From contig JAIFWG010000016.1 of the NCBI GenBank assembly GCA_019662005.1, positions 1 through 10,658 of the forward strand: a stretch of 10,658 bases of DNA, read 5' to 3'. Source of the DNA: Candidatus Parcubacteria bacterium. Its GTDB lineage: Bacteria > Patescibacteriota > Minisyncoccia > 2-02-FULL-40-12 > GWA2-44-9. The stretch's first letter is position 1; each line of letters begins with the position of its first letter. Position numbers and translations under genes: made by a program. This document shows, piece by piece, positions 5,467 through 10,658 of the stretch. The notes below the pieces were generated by a model. It ran no database searches and was not told where the DNA came from. It worked only from the letters and a program-made list of their open reading frames with translations.

Positions 5467-6297
5467 TTATTTTTGTCTGCGTCTAACTATGAATTTATTT
5501 GATTTCTTTTTCTTGTTGCGTGTCTTGCGGCCTCCGGTAACTTTACCTTGGGCAGTCTTTGGACGTCGTGTACCTCGGCCCTGTTTTCCTTCTCCTCCAC
5601 CGTGTGGGTGGTCAACCGGGTTCATAACTGTACCTCGAACTTTTGGTCTTCGGCCAAGCCATCTTGTACGGCCGGCTTTACCCAACCAGATTGAACTGTG
5701 TTCTGCGTTTGAAAGCTGTCCAATTGATGCATAGCACTCGCCTGAAACTAATCTAGTTTCAGAAGAAGGCATTACTAATTGCACATATCCGCCTTCACTT
5801 GCCAGCACATTAGCAGCTGAACCAGCAGAACGAATGGCCTTACCACCTTGGCCTGGAAATAGTTCTACATTATGAACTAGAGAGCCTTGAGGAATATTTT
5901 TTAACTTCATTCTGTTTCCTGGCTTCAATGAAGCTTGTTCTGCTGTAATAACCGGATCACCAACTTTTAAATCTTGAGGAGCAAGAATGTATCTCTTTTC
6001 ACCATCTTTAAAGTGAATACGAGCAATACGAGTAGTTCTGTTTGGATCATATTCTAAAGCAGCTACATATCCAGGAATATTTATCTTGTCCTGTTTAAAA
6101 TCCATCACTCGATACAACTGCTTGGCACCACCACCTCGGCCTTGTCGGCCTCCAGTAATACGACCTTGGTTGTTTCTGCCATAAGCCTTTAGGTAACCAT
6201 GTTTAAGAGACTTCAAAGGCTCAATCTTTGTTAATTGAGAAAAGTCATATCCTTGCATGTGCCGTCTAGACGGCGTTGTTGGCTTATAATTTTTCAT
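5467..6297 (-). CDS. rplB: 50S ribosomal protein L2
   Basis: L2 is one of the largest and most conserved 50S proteins, needed for subunit association and peptidyl transfer. The 276-residue product has the usual length. Conserved parts are GRNNQGRIT (40-48), the SH3-like domain with RIHFKDGEKRYILAP (93-107), and the C-terminal MNPVDHPHGGGEG (225-237), where the histidine pair is placed near the catalytic centre in known structures. One oddity is residues 49-60, GGRQGRGGGAKQ, where most bacteria have an RHxGGGHK-type stretch; this version is two residues longer and lacks the second histidine. Its ATG overlaps the rplW stop by one base (TAATG), which suggests coupled translation. Confidence 0.98.
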   Translation of the reverse strand: MKNYKPTTPSRRHMQGYDFSQLTKIEPLKSLKHGYLKAYGRNNQGRITGGRQGRGGGAKQLYRVMDFKQDKINIPGYVAALEYDPNRTTRIARIHFKDGEKRYILAPQDLKVGDPVITAEQASLKPGNRMKLKNIPQGSLVHNVELFPGQGGKAIRSAGSAANVLASEGGYVQLVMPSSETRLVSGECYASIGQLSNAEHSSIWLGKAGRTRWLGRRPKVRGTVMNPVDHPHGGGEGKQGRGTRRPKTAQGKVTGGRKTRNKKKKSNKFIVRRRQK

Positions 6298-6680
6298 TAT
6301 GGTCTTGCTGCGGCAATTGAATCGCCTTCACGTAAAGTTACAATCGCTTTTTTAAATCCTGATTTAAAACCTGCATTCTTTCCGACATTTCGTGCTTTCT
6401 TTGGCATATTCAGTATGGCAACTCTCTCAACATGAACATCGTACATTTTTTCTACTTGTTTTCGTACTTCGTTTTTATTTGCGCTCTTTGCCACACGGAA
6501 CGTGTATTGGTTTATGTCCATTAAGCGGGCTGACTTTTCGCTTACATAAAAGCTCTTCAACACAGAACCCACAGCTGAAACTATCGCTATTTCTTCCTTT
6601 TGGACATGAACTTGTGCGGCTTCTTTTTTAGCCGGCTTCTTAACTTCTTTTTTATCTTTTTTGAATAATTGAAAAGCCAT
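6297..6680 (-). CDS. rplW: 50S ribosomal protein L23 with Lys-rich N-terminal extension
   Basis: L23 sits at the tunnel exit and is the docking point for trigger factor and SRP. The core covers about residues 36-123, with YVSEKSARLMDINQYTFRV (45-63), NKNEVRKQVEKMYDVHVERV (69-88) and the basic loop ending GFKSGFKKAIVTL (104-116). The first 30 residues are extra: a Lys/Glu-rich stretch (FKKDKKEVKKPAKKEAA) not present in the roughly 95-residue typical protein. The stop overlaps the rplB start by one base, and the gene begins 1 nt after rplD. An AAAGAG stretch 7 nt before the ATG is the nearest thing to a Shine-Dalgarno sequence. Confidence 0.96.
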   Translation of the reverse strand: MAFQLFKKDKKEVKKPAKKEAAQVHVQKEEIAIVSAVGSVLKSFYVSEKSARLMDINQYTFRVAKSANKNEVRKQVEKMYDVHVERVAILNMPKKARNVGKNAGFKSGFKKAIVTLREGDSIAAARP

Positions 6681-6681
6681 A

Positions 6682-7329
6682 TTAACTCTTTGCTGATTTA
6701 ATCCACTTTGATTCGATTATCTGGACCGCTTCTTTTGGAACCAGAATAAATGTTGAGCTCAAAACCATCAAAGGACTAACCTCTGCGGCCTGAACGACAT
6801 CAACATTCGGTAAGTTCCGAGCAGCACGGACAATAGCTCCATTAGTTGGAGATACCATCAATACGCTCGACGGTTTACCGAATACTGACGAAAAGTGCTT
6901 CAACATTGTTGCTACTTCTTTTGTTTTTGGCTGGTTTAATTCAAAACTATCGATAACAATAAGTTGACCATCTCGAGTTTTTGAAGACAAAGCTACTTTT
7001 AATGCTTTCTGAAGCATCTTTTTGTTAATTTTTTTCTTGAAGTTCTTTTCTTTTGATGGACCAAAGGTTACGCCTCCGCCTCGCCAGATTGGTGATCGAG
7101 TTGAACCGTGTCGAGCTCGGCCAGTACCTTTTTGTGCCCAAGGCTTCTTACCGCCTCCACGAACTTCTGATCGGCCCTTGGTATGAGCAATAACTTGTCT
7201 TTTATTAGCTAGCTGGGCAGTTACAATCTGGTGCAATAAGTCTTTATTCATTGGTACACCAAAGACACTATCAGAGACAGTGATTTGGTCTACTTTTTCT
7301 GCATTGTGATTATATACTGGTAATTCCAT
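6682..7329 (-). CDS. rplD: 50S ribosomal protein L4
   Basis: L4 reaches into the 50S core with a long loop that narrows the nascent peptide tunnel opposite L22. In Escherichia coli it also represses the S10 operon. The 215-residue product is of ordinary size. The globular domain begins MELPVYNHNAEKV. The extended loop is clear at residues 45-95, with GRSEVRGGGKKPWAQKGTGRAR (first 20 residues at 52-71), followed by GSTRSPIWRGGGVTFGP (75-91). The C-terminal Rossmann-like part includes LIVIDSFEL and NVDVVQAAEVSPL. The gene starts 1 nt after the rplC stop and has no Shine-Dalgarno sequence. L4 is one plausible ligand for the structured rplC leader, but nothing in the sequence proves this. Confidence 0.98.
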   Translation of the reverse strand: MELPVYNHNAEKVDQITVSDSVFGVPMNKDLLHQIVTAQLANKRQVIAHTKGRSEVRGGGKKPWAQKGTGRARHGSTRSPIWRGGGVTFGPSKEKNFKKKINKKMLQKALKVALSSKTRDGQLIVIDSFELNQPKTKEVATMLKHFSSVFGKPSSVLMVSPTNGAIVRAARNLPNVDVVQAAEVSPLMVLSSTFILVPKEAVQIIESKWIKSAKS

Positions 7330-7330
7330 G

Positions 7331-7945
7331 TTATTTGCTAACTACAGTTACGGGTGAACCATTATTTCCAGGAACCGCTCCCTTAACTGCGATGATTCCA
7401 TTTTCAATATCAATACTCATCACTGTTAATCCACGAACTGAATGCTTTGCGTCACCCATATGGCCAGCCATGCGCATACCTTTCAATGTATGTTGTGGGA
7501 ATCTTTGGCCGATTGAACCAGCATGACGCAAAACGGAATGGGCACCATGACTAGCAGGCATACCTCGAAAACCATGGCGTTTTACAACACCTTGGAATCC
7601 TTTTCCTTTTGATGTGCCGGTTACTTTTACTTTATCGCCTACTGCAAAGGCAGAAACATCAATTTTATCGCCTACATTTAAATCCTGATCGTTCAGTGTT
7701 ACAGCTTTAAATTCTTTAACAGTTTTGAAATTTCCTAAATTTTTAAAATGACCTTTCTGGGGCTTTGAGGCCTTACGAGTGTGGCCCACACCTAGCTGGA
7801 CAGCCTGGTAGCCGTCTTTCTCGGTAGTCTTTACCTGAACCACGACATTAGGCTCAACTTTTATCAACGTAACAGGAACAACATCCCCGTTGTCCGCGAA
7901 TATTTGAGTCATGCCCACTTTTGTACCCATCAAAAACTTTTTCAT
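7331..7945 (-). CDS. rplC: 50S ribosomal protein L3
   Basis: L3 binds 23S rRNA early in assembly and sends an extension towards the peptidyl-transferase centre. The 204-residue product is family length. It shows MGTKVGMTQIF (6-16), GTSKGKGFQGVVKRHGFRGMPASHG (110-134) and SIGQRFPQHTLKGMRMAGHMG (144-164), all diagnostic. The ATG at 7945 gives the usual short N-terminus and is preceded by a U-rich stretch rather than a Shine-Dalgarno sequence. The gene heads a tightly packed run (rplC to rplB, 1-nt gaps or overlaps). It is separated from rpsJ by an exceptional 269-nt leader with a terminator-like hairpin ending 12 nt before the start codon. Expression is therefore probably controlled at or just before the rplC start. 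Confidence 0.98.
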   Translation of the reverse strand: MKKFLMGTKVGMTQIFADNGDVVPVTLIKVEPNVVVQVKTTEKDGYQAVQLGVGHTRKASKPQKGHFKNLGNFKTVKEFKAVTLNDQDLNVGDKIDVSAFAVGDKVKVTGTSKGKGFQGVVKRHGFRGMPASHGAHSVLRHAGSIGQRFPQHTLKGMRMAGHMGDAKHSVRGLTVMSIDIENGIIAVKGAVPGNNGSPVTVVSK

Positions 7946-7948
7946 TTT

Positions 7949-7972
7949 AACAAAAACGCCGGACGAGCCGGC
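7949..7972 (-). terminator. Terminator or attenuator hairpin just before rplC
   Basis: On the minus strand, arms GCCGG (7972-7968) and CCGGC (7962-7958) enclose a 5-nt CUCGU loop. They are followed by G, five U, G and two U, reaching to 3 nt before the rplC ATG. The stem is short but wholly G-C. Because no promoter can fit between this hairpin and rplC, constant termination would silence rplC. Conditional termination is therefore more likely. Confidence 0.6.
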
Positions 7973-8092
7973 AATAAGCCAAAGCCTGTCTTTTTATTAT
8001 TACTACAACGGTTCTACAATTTGGTTCAAAACCACTTCGTAATATTAAGATAATTATCAGTCTGTGTATTTTTACAAACCGGATAGATTGAT

Positions 8093-8110
8093 GTTCTCAC
8101 TTCCGTGAAC
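8093..8110 (-). other. Hairpin with GGAA tetraloop in the rplC leader
   Basis: The transcript forms CAC/GUG plus GUU/AAC around a GGAA (GNRA-class) loop at 8104-8101, with a 2-nt AG bulge on the 3' side. GNRA loops often make tertiary contacts, and bulged stems are common protein-binding sites. It lies between the two CCGGATA repeats. Confidence 0.45.
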
Positions 8111-8119
8111 TTTTCAAAC

Positions 8120-8128
8120 TATTGCCGG
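8120..8128 (-). promoter_or_regulatory. Candidate antiterminator arm in the rplC leader
   Basis: Minus-strand CCGGCAATA (8128-8120) is perfectly complementary over 9 bases to TATTGCCGG (7976-7968), which contains the whole 5' arm of the terminator hairpin. Pairing across about 143 nt would stop the terminator from forming. This is the classical antiterminator arrangement, but direct evidence for folding is lacking. Confidence 0.5.
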
Positions 8129-8160
8129 ATAAATACTACTAACTGATTACTACCTTATTC

Positions 8161-8190
8161 CTCCCCACTCGGTGATATGAATGAGGAGAG
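8161..8190 (-). other. Hairpin hiding a Shine-Dalgarno-like purine run after rpsJ
   Basis: Transcript bases CUCUCCUC (8190-8183) can pair with GUGGGGAG (8168-8161) through 6 continuous pairs, one of them G-U, plus one more pair after a mismatch. The 3' arm continues into GGGGAGGAAUAAGG, a strong Shine-Dalgarno-like run with no start codon at a useful distance. Confidence 0.4.
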
Positions 8191-8214
8191 TAAGATAATA
8201 ATTATTTCGCAGGT

Positions 8215-8541
8215 CTACATTTTTACCTCGATATCTACGCCTGATGGAAGGTTTAAGTTCATCAGAGCATCGATAATCTTGGGTGTTGGATTTGCGATAT
8301 CAATTAAACGTTTGTGGGTTCGCATTTCAAACTGCTCTCGGGAGTTCTTATCAATAAACGTCGATCGGTTTACAGTATACTTATTAATCTCTGTAGGCAA
8401 TGGCACAGGACCGATTGGCTTTCCGCCATAGCGTTCGATTGTTTCTACAATCTGAGCCGCAGATTTATCGATAATTTTATTATCGTAAGCCTTAAGCTTG
8501 ATTCGTATCTTCTGATCTTGTTGTGGTTTCTTTGTTGCCAT
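8215..8541 (-). CDS. rpsJ: 30S ribosomal protein S10
   Basis: S10 is part of the 30S head. As NusE it also joins NusB and NusG in transcription antitermination and in coupling ribosomes to RNA polymerase. The ATG at 8541 gives 108 residues, close to the usual 102-105. An in-frame TTG at 8550 would add three residues but is less likely. Family segments are [18 protein letters not shown] (11-28), GPVPLPT (44-50) and [16 protein letters not shown] (67-82). Upstream is a strong hairpin 16 nt before the ATG; downstream is a 269-nt structured leader. The gene is thus isolated from both tuf and rplC, unlike in most S10 operons. A weak GAAAG precedes the start. Confidence 0.96.
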   Translation of the reverse strand: MATKKPQQDQKIRIKLKAYDNKIIDKSAAQIVETIERYGGKPIGPVPLPTEINKYTVNRSTFIDKNSREQFEMRTHKRLIDIANPTPKIIDALMNLNLPSGVDIEVKM

Positions 8542-8557
8542 ATCTTTCAAAAGAACT

Positions 8558-8591
8558 AATGACCGCCTGGCCCTAAGGGCGGGCGGTCATT
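8558..8591 (-). terminator. Hairpin between tuf and rpsJ, possible leaky terminator
   Basis: Arms 8558-8567 (AATGACCGCC) and 8582-8591 (GGCGGTCATT) make a perfect 10-bp stem, capped by an inner GCCC-UUA-GGGC stem (8570-8580). On the coding (minus) strand it is followed by AGUUCUUUU, which is U-rich but broken. The rpsJ ATG is 16 nt further on, so complete termination would need another promoter that has no room here. Partial termination or RNA processing is more likely. Confidence 0.55.
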
Positions 8592-8595
8592 TTGT

Positions 8596-9798
8596 TTACT
8601 TCAAAATCTTAGTAACTACTCCGGCACCGACGGTCTTACCACCCTCTCGGATAGCAAATCGTTGGCGCTCTTCCATAGCAATAGGAGCAATCAAGTTTAC
8701 ATTTAAGTTTACGGTATCTCCAGGCATAACCATTTCTGAACCTTCAGGCAAGATAACTTCGCCAGTTACGTCGGTGGTTCGGAAATAAAACTGAGGCTTA
8801 TAACCCTTCAAAAATGGGGTGTGTCGGCCACCTTCTTCTTTTGTTAATACGTAAATTTCAGCAGTAAATTCGGTGTGAGGTGTGATTGAACCTGGTTTGG
8901 CTAATACTTGTCCGCGTTCAATGTCTTCCTTCTTAGTACCTCGGAGCAATAGACCAGCGTTATCTCCTGCAATACCGGTGTCGAGCTGCTTATTGAACAT
9001 TTCAATACCAGTTACGACGGTCTTTACAGTAGGTTTCAAACCAACGATTTCAAGTTCTTCGTTAAGTTTAACTTGTCCGCGTTCAATACGTCCGGTTACT
9101 ACAGTACCGCGACCTTCAATAGAGAAGATGTCTTCAACAGGCATCAAGAATGGTTTTTCCATATCTCGTTGAGGATCTGGGAAGTAATCATCAAGCGCTT
9201 TCACCAATTCAATGAAAGGCTTGCAGGCTTCATCGCTTTTATCCTTAGCAGCCAATGCTTTTACGGCTGAACCTCGAATAATAGGAGTAGCATCTCCTGG
9301 GAATTGATATTTGTTTAAGAGTTCTCGGATTTCAGCTTCTACTAAGTCTGCCAATTCCGGATCATCAACCATGTCCATTTTGTTCATGAACACAATTATA
9401 TTAGGTACGCCTACCTGACGAGCGAGCAAGATGTGCTCTCGGGTTTGAGGCATTGGACCATCTGGAGCTGATACAACTAAGATAGCGCCGTCCATTTGAG
9501 CAGCACCGGTGATCATGTTTTTGATGTAGTCAGCGTGACCAGGAGCATCTACGTGAGCGTAGTGTCTCTTTGGAGTTTCGTATTCAGAGTGGTGCAACGA
9601 GATAGTAATACCTCGAGCTCTTTCTTCTGGAGCTTTGTCGATTGCATCAATGCCTTCTACTCGAGCACTGTAACCTTCATCTTTGTGCATGTCGAGCACG
9701 TGCAAAATCGCAGCAGTAGTGCTGGTCTTACCGTGGTCAACGTGTCCGATGGTGCCGACATTCATGTGCGGCTTTGATCGTTCAAATTTTCCTGCCAT
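8596..9798 (-). CDS. tuf: Translation elongation factor EF-Tu
   Basis: EF-Tu delivers aminoacyl-tRNA to the ribosomal A site using GTP. The 400-residue product is full length. Domain 1 (about 1-210) has the P-loop GHVDHGKT (18-25), the switch I threonine in RGIT (62-65), DAPGH (84-88) with the catalytic histidine H88, NKMD (139-142) and GSAV (176-179). Domains 2 and 3 follow, ending [15 protein letters not shown]. Differences from Escherichia coli EF-Tu are a switch I region about four residues longer, ISLHHSEY (66-73) where INTSHVEY is found there, and alanine in place of the cysteine in DCPGH. A near-consensus promoter and an approximately 85-nt leader precede it, so it is probably transcribed separately as well as with fusA. 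No Shine-Dalgarno sequence is seen. Confidence 0.99.
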   Translation of the reverse strand: MAGKFERSKPHMNVGTIGHVDHGKTSTTAAILHVLDMHKDEGYSARVEGIDAIDKAPEERARGITISLHHSEYETPKRHYAHVDAPGHADYIKNMITGAAQMDGAILVVSAPDGPMPQTREHILLARQVGVPNIIVFMNKMDMVDDPELADLVEAEIRELLNKYQFPGDATPIIRGSAVKALAAKDKSDEACKPFIELVKALDDYFPDPQRDMEKPFLMPVEDIFSIEGRGTVVTGRIERGQVKLNEELEIVGLKPTVKTVVTGIEMFNKQLDTGIAGDNAGLLLRGTKKEDIERGQVLAKPGSITPHTEFTAEIYVLTKEEGGRHTPFLKGYKPQFYFRTTDVTGEVILPEGSEMVMPGDTVNLNVNLIAPIAMEERQRFAIREGGKTVGAGVVTKILK

Positions 9799-9883
9799 TC
9801 ACGTATACAGCTTATAGGTTCTTGCGCGTCGGCGGAATTGGAAGCCGAGGCGTAAGAGTCCAGAAGCTATCAATTAAATATGT
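9799..9883 (-). promoter_or_regulatory. Leader (5' UTR) of tuf
   Basis: If the promoter at 9890-9918 is used, the mRNA has a leader of about 85 nt. It is more G/C-rich in the middle and holds a stem with arms UCGGC/GCCGA (9848-9844 and 9833-9829) around a 10-nt loop, and a GTATAC palindrome (9804-9809) near the start. No ribosome binding site or open reading frame was identified. Confidence 0.45.
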
Positions 9884-9889
9884 CTATGT

Positions 9890-9918
9890 ATTGTAGCTGA
9901 ATTGATTCAATTAGTCAA
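9890..9918 (-). promoter_or_regulatory. Promoter of tuf, near sigma-70 consensus
   Basis: On the minus strand, TTGACT (9918-9913, 5 of 6), a 17-nt spacer (9912-9896) and TACAAT (9895-9890, 5 of 6) give a strong housekeeping-type promoter. The -35 overlaps the last codons and stop of the Phd-like ORF. The predicted start is near 9883. This is the best promoter match in the window. Confidence 0.65.
9900..9912 (-). promoter_or_regulatory. Dyad in the tuf promoter spacer, possible operator
   Basis: AATTGA-T/A-TCAATT is a perfect 6+1+6 dyad that starts directly at the -35 and covers most of the spacer between -35 and -10. A protein bound here would block RNA polymerase. AT-rich sequence yields such dyads by chance, so the role is uncertain. 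Confidence 0.3.
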
Positions 9919-10186
9919 CTCCCAACATCTTCTCTTCATCCTCTATTTGAGCCTTGAGAGCTAATATGTCTTTATTGATGCGCTCTAGGAGCTCAACTTC
10001 GTTGGGACCAGCAGGCTTTTGTTCCTTATTTCCATTAGCATTTGTAACCTTAACTTCTTGGTCCTTACCACCTGCTAAGTTGCGATATGAATCATAATCA
10101 ACAACAACAAATGATGGCTCGCCGTTTTCTAAAATCAAAACCGCGGTCGAGTTCTTGAGCATCTTTTTTAAATCCTGTATATCCAT
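9911..10186 (-). CDS. Small Phd/YefM-like protein with C-terminal coiled coil
   Basis: The 91-residue product is not a usual member of the str operon. Residues 2-38 (DLKKMLKNSTAVLILENGEP then FVVVDYDSYRNL) resemble the N-terminal fold of Phd/YefM antitoxins, whose pattern is a short helix, a strand reading like VVITRNGKPVAVLV and a helix beginning with a D-Y motif. A charged, Asn/Lys/Gly-rich linker (39-61) follows. The last part, EVELLERINKDILALKAQIEDEEK (62-85; first residues shown in shorter form: EVELLERINKDILALKAQ), looks like a coiled coil. Its ATG overlaps the fusA stop by one base (TAATG), with GAGG about 10 nt upstream, which suggests coupled synthesis with EF-G. No toxin gene is adjacent. 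It may be a DNA-binding regulator, possibly of tuf, but that is speculation. Confidence 0.75.
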   Translation of the reverse strand: MDIQDLKKMLKNSTAVLILENGEPSFVVVDYDSYRNLAGGKDQEVKVTNANGNKEQKPAGPNEVELLERINKDILALKAQIEDEEKMLGVD

Positions 10187-10658
10187 TATTTTTTACCCTC
10201 GATAATTTGTTGTGCGATATTAGCGGGCACTGGTTCGTAGTGGTCAAATTCCATAGTGTAGTTGCCACGACCTTCGGTTAGTGATCGGAGAGAGGTTGAA
10301 TAGCCGAACATTTCAGAAAGTGGAACTCGAGATTCGATAACTTTTAATCCCAACTGGCCCCGATCGGTCATATTTAAAATCTGTCCGCGTCGTGAAGCCA
10401 AGTCACCAGAAGTTTCACCCATGAATTTGTCAGGAATAATAACTTCGACTTTCATGACCGGTTCAAGTATAACAGGCTTTGCTCGTTTAGAAGCTTCCTG
10501 CAGGGCCATTGCTCCAGCAATCTTGAAAGCTACTTCAGAAGAGTCGACTTCGTGGTACGAACCGTCATACATCGTAACCTGCATGTCTACCATAGGGAAT
10601 CCGGCCACAACACCTTTGTCCATGGCTTCTTGAATACCTTTTTCAGTTGGCTTAACGA
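10186..10658 (-). CDS. fusA: Elongation factor EF-G, C-terminal part (gene begins outside the window)
   Basis: EF-G is the GTPase that moves tRNA and mRNA through the ribosome. Only the last 156 codons are present, and the reading frame stays open to the window edge, so the G domain is outside. The visible part covers the end of domain IV and domain V. It has [35 protein letters not shown] (first 20 residues are typical of domain IV), [29 protein letters not shown] (the first half typical of the start of domain V), [21 protein letters not shown] and the ending [12 protein letters not shown]. The stop overlaps the start of the next ORF by one base. An internal ATG at 10623 is not the start, because conserved EF-G sequence continues upstream of it. 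Confidence 0.97.
   Translation of the reverse strand, partial: VKPTEKGIQEAMDKGVVAGFPMVDMQVTMYDGSYHEVDSSEVAFKIAGAMALQEASKRAKPVILEPVMKVEVIIPDKFMGETSGDLASRRGQILNMTDRGQLGLKVIESRVPLSEMFGYSTSLRSLTEGRGNYTMEFDHYEPVPANIAQQIIEGKK

Larger units (their letters stand above)
7946..8214 (-). promoter_or_regulatory. Structured rpsJ-rplC leader, candidate attenuator region
   Basis: This 269-nt non-coding stretch is the longest gap in the window, at a junction that is usually only a few bases. Along the transcript it holds a stem with arms 8190-8183 and 8168-8161, a CCGGAUA-type repeat seen twice (plus strand CCGGATA at 8125-8131 and 8079-8085), a GNRA-capped hairpin (8110-8093), a palindrome GATAATTATC (8049-8058), a UGGUU/AACCA hairpin (8034-8022) and a terminator hairpin (7972-7958). 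No reading frame of useful length and no convincing promoter were found. The layout suggests a cis-acting regulatory RNA for the downstream rplC-rplD-rplW-rplB run. The structures are seen; the ligand and mechanism are inferred. Confidence 0.6.

Noticed and set aside
8099..8116. Leader peptide TTG-AAA-AGT-TCA-CGG-AAG-TGA in the rplC leader.
   Set aside because: It has a TTG start with no ribosome binding site at the right distance, only six codons, and no run of regulatory codons.
7946..8214. T-box riboswitch as an explanation for the rplC leader.
   Set aside because: The conserved T-box antiterminator motif and specifier arrangement are absent, and the downstream genes are ribosomal proteins.
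8542..8550. Alternative TTG start for rpsJ at 8550.
   Set aside because: The ATG at 8541 gives a family-length S10 and needs no rare start codon; TTG adds only three residues outside the conserved region.
9799..9875. tRNA-like look of the tuf leader (CTCTTA and a TTCCAA loop flanked by G/C).
   Set aside because: No acceptor stem, no proper seven-base T loop with the required C and no D arm could be built.
10186..10623. A separate 145-residue gene starting at the ATG at 10623.
   Set aside because: Conserved EF-G sequence continues in frame upstream of this methionine to the window edge, so it is an internal codon of fusA.
1..10658. Recoding of UGA as glycine or tryptophan, known in some small-genome bacteria.
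   Set aside because: Genes end at TAA or TAG at conserved positions, and no conserved protein needs UGA to be read through.

Overview
The window is a bacterial translation gene cluster read entirely from the minus strand. In transcription order (high to low coordinate) it holds: the 3' end of fusA, a small Phd/YefM-like ORF, tuf, rpsJ, rplC, rplD, rplW, rplB, rpsS, rplV, rpsC, rplP, rpmC, rpsQ, rplN, rplX, rplE, rpsN, rpsH, rplF, rplR and the 5' end of rpsE. This is the usual str-S10-spc order, cut at both ends by the window. There are no tRNAs, rRNAs, insertion sequences or CRISPR arrays, and I support no gene on the plus strand.

The source looks like an AT-rich, streamlined bacterium, probably Candidate Phyla Radiation/Patescibacteria. 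This is inference from protein style, not a placement. The evidence is the low-complexity tails on several ribosomal proteins (L22, L23, S19, S5), short zinc-ligand S14 and zinc-type L24, start codons almost without Shine-Dalgarno sequences, and very tight packing (gaps of 1-4 nt and two TAATG stop/start overlaps). Stops are TAA or TAG, with no sign of UGA recoding.

Layout. 10658-9911: EF-G C-terminus coupled to a 91-residue protein with a Phd/YefM-like N-terminus and a coiled-coil C-terminus. 9918-8596: a near-consensus promoter with a dyad in its spacer, a roughly 85-nt leader, then EF-Tu. 8595-8542: a strong hairpin just before rpsJ. 8214-7946: an unusually long 269-nt rpsJ-rplC spacer that carries a terminator hairpin 7 nt before the rplC start, and a distant segment able to pair with that terminator's 5' arm. 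This is the best candidate for an undescribed regulatory element here. 7945-2375: compact S10/spc genes with a possible leaderless promoter before rplP. 2374-1: the rest of the spc genes, with a possible promoter before rplE and hairpins in the rplE-rpsN and rplF-rplR gaps.

The products work together: EF-G and EF-Tu drive elongation, and the ribosomal proteins build the 50S exit tunnel and peptidyl-transferase surroundings (L2, L3, L4, L16, L22, L23, L29), the central protuberance (L5, L18) and the 30S head and body (S3, S5, S8, S10, S14, S17, S19). The most distinctive protein features are a ten-histidine tail on L22, an Arg/Gly-rich N-terminus on S5, and the Phd-like ORF between fusA and tuf.
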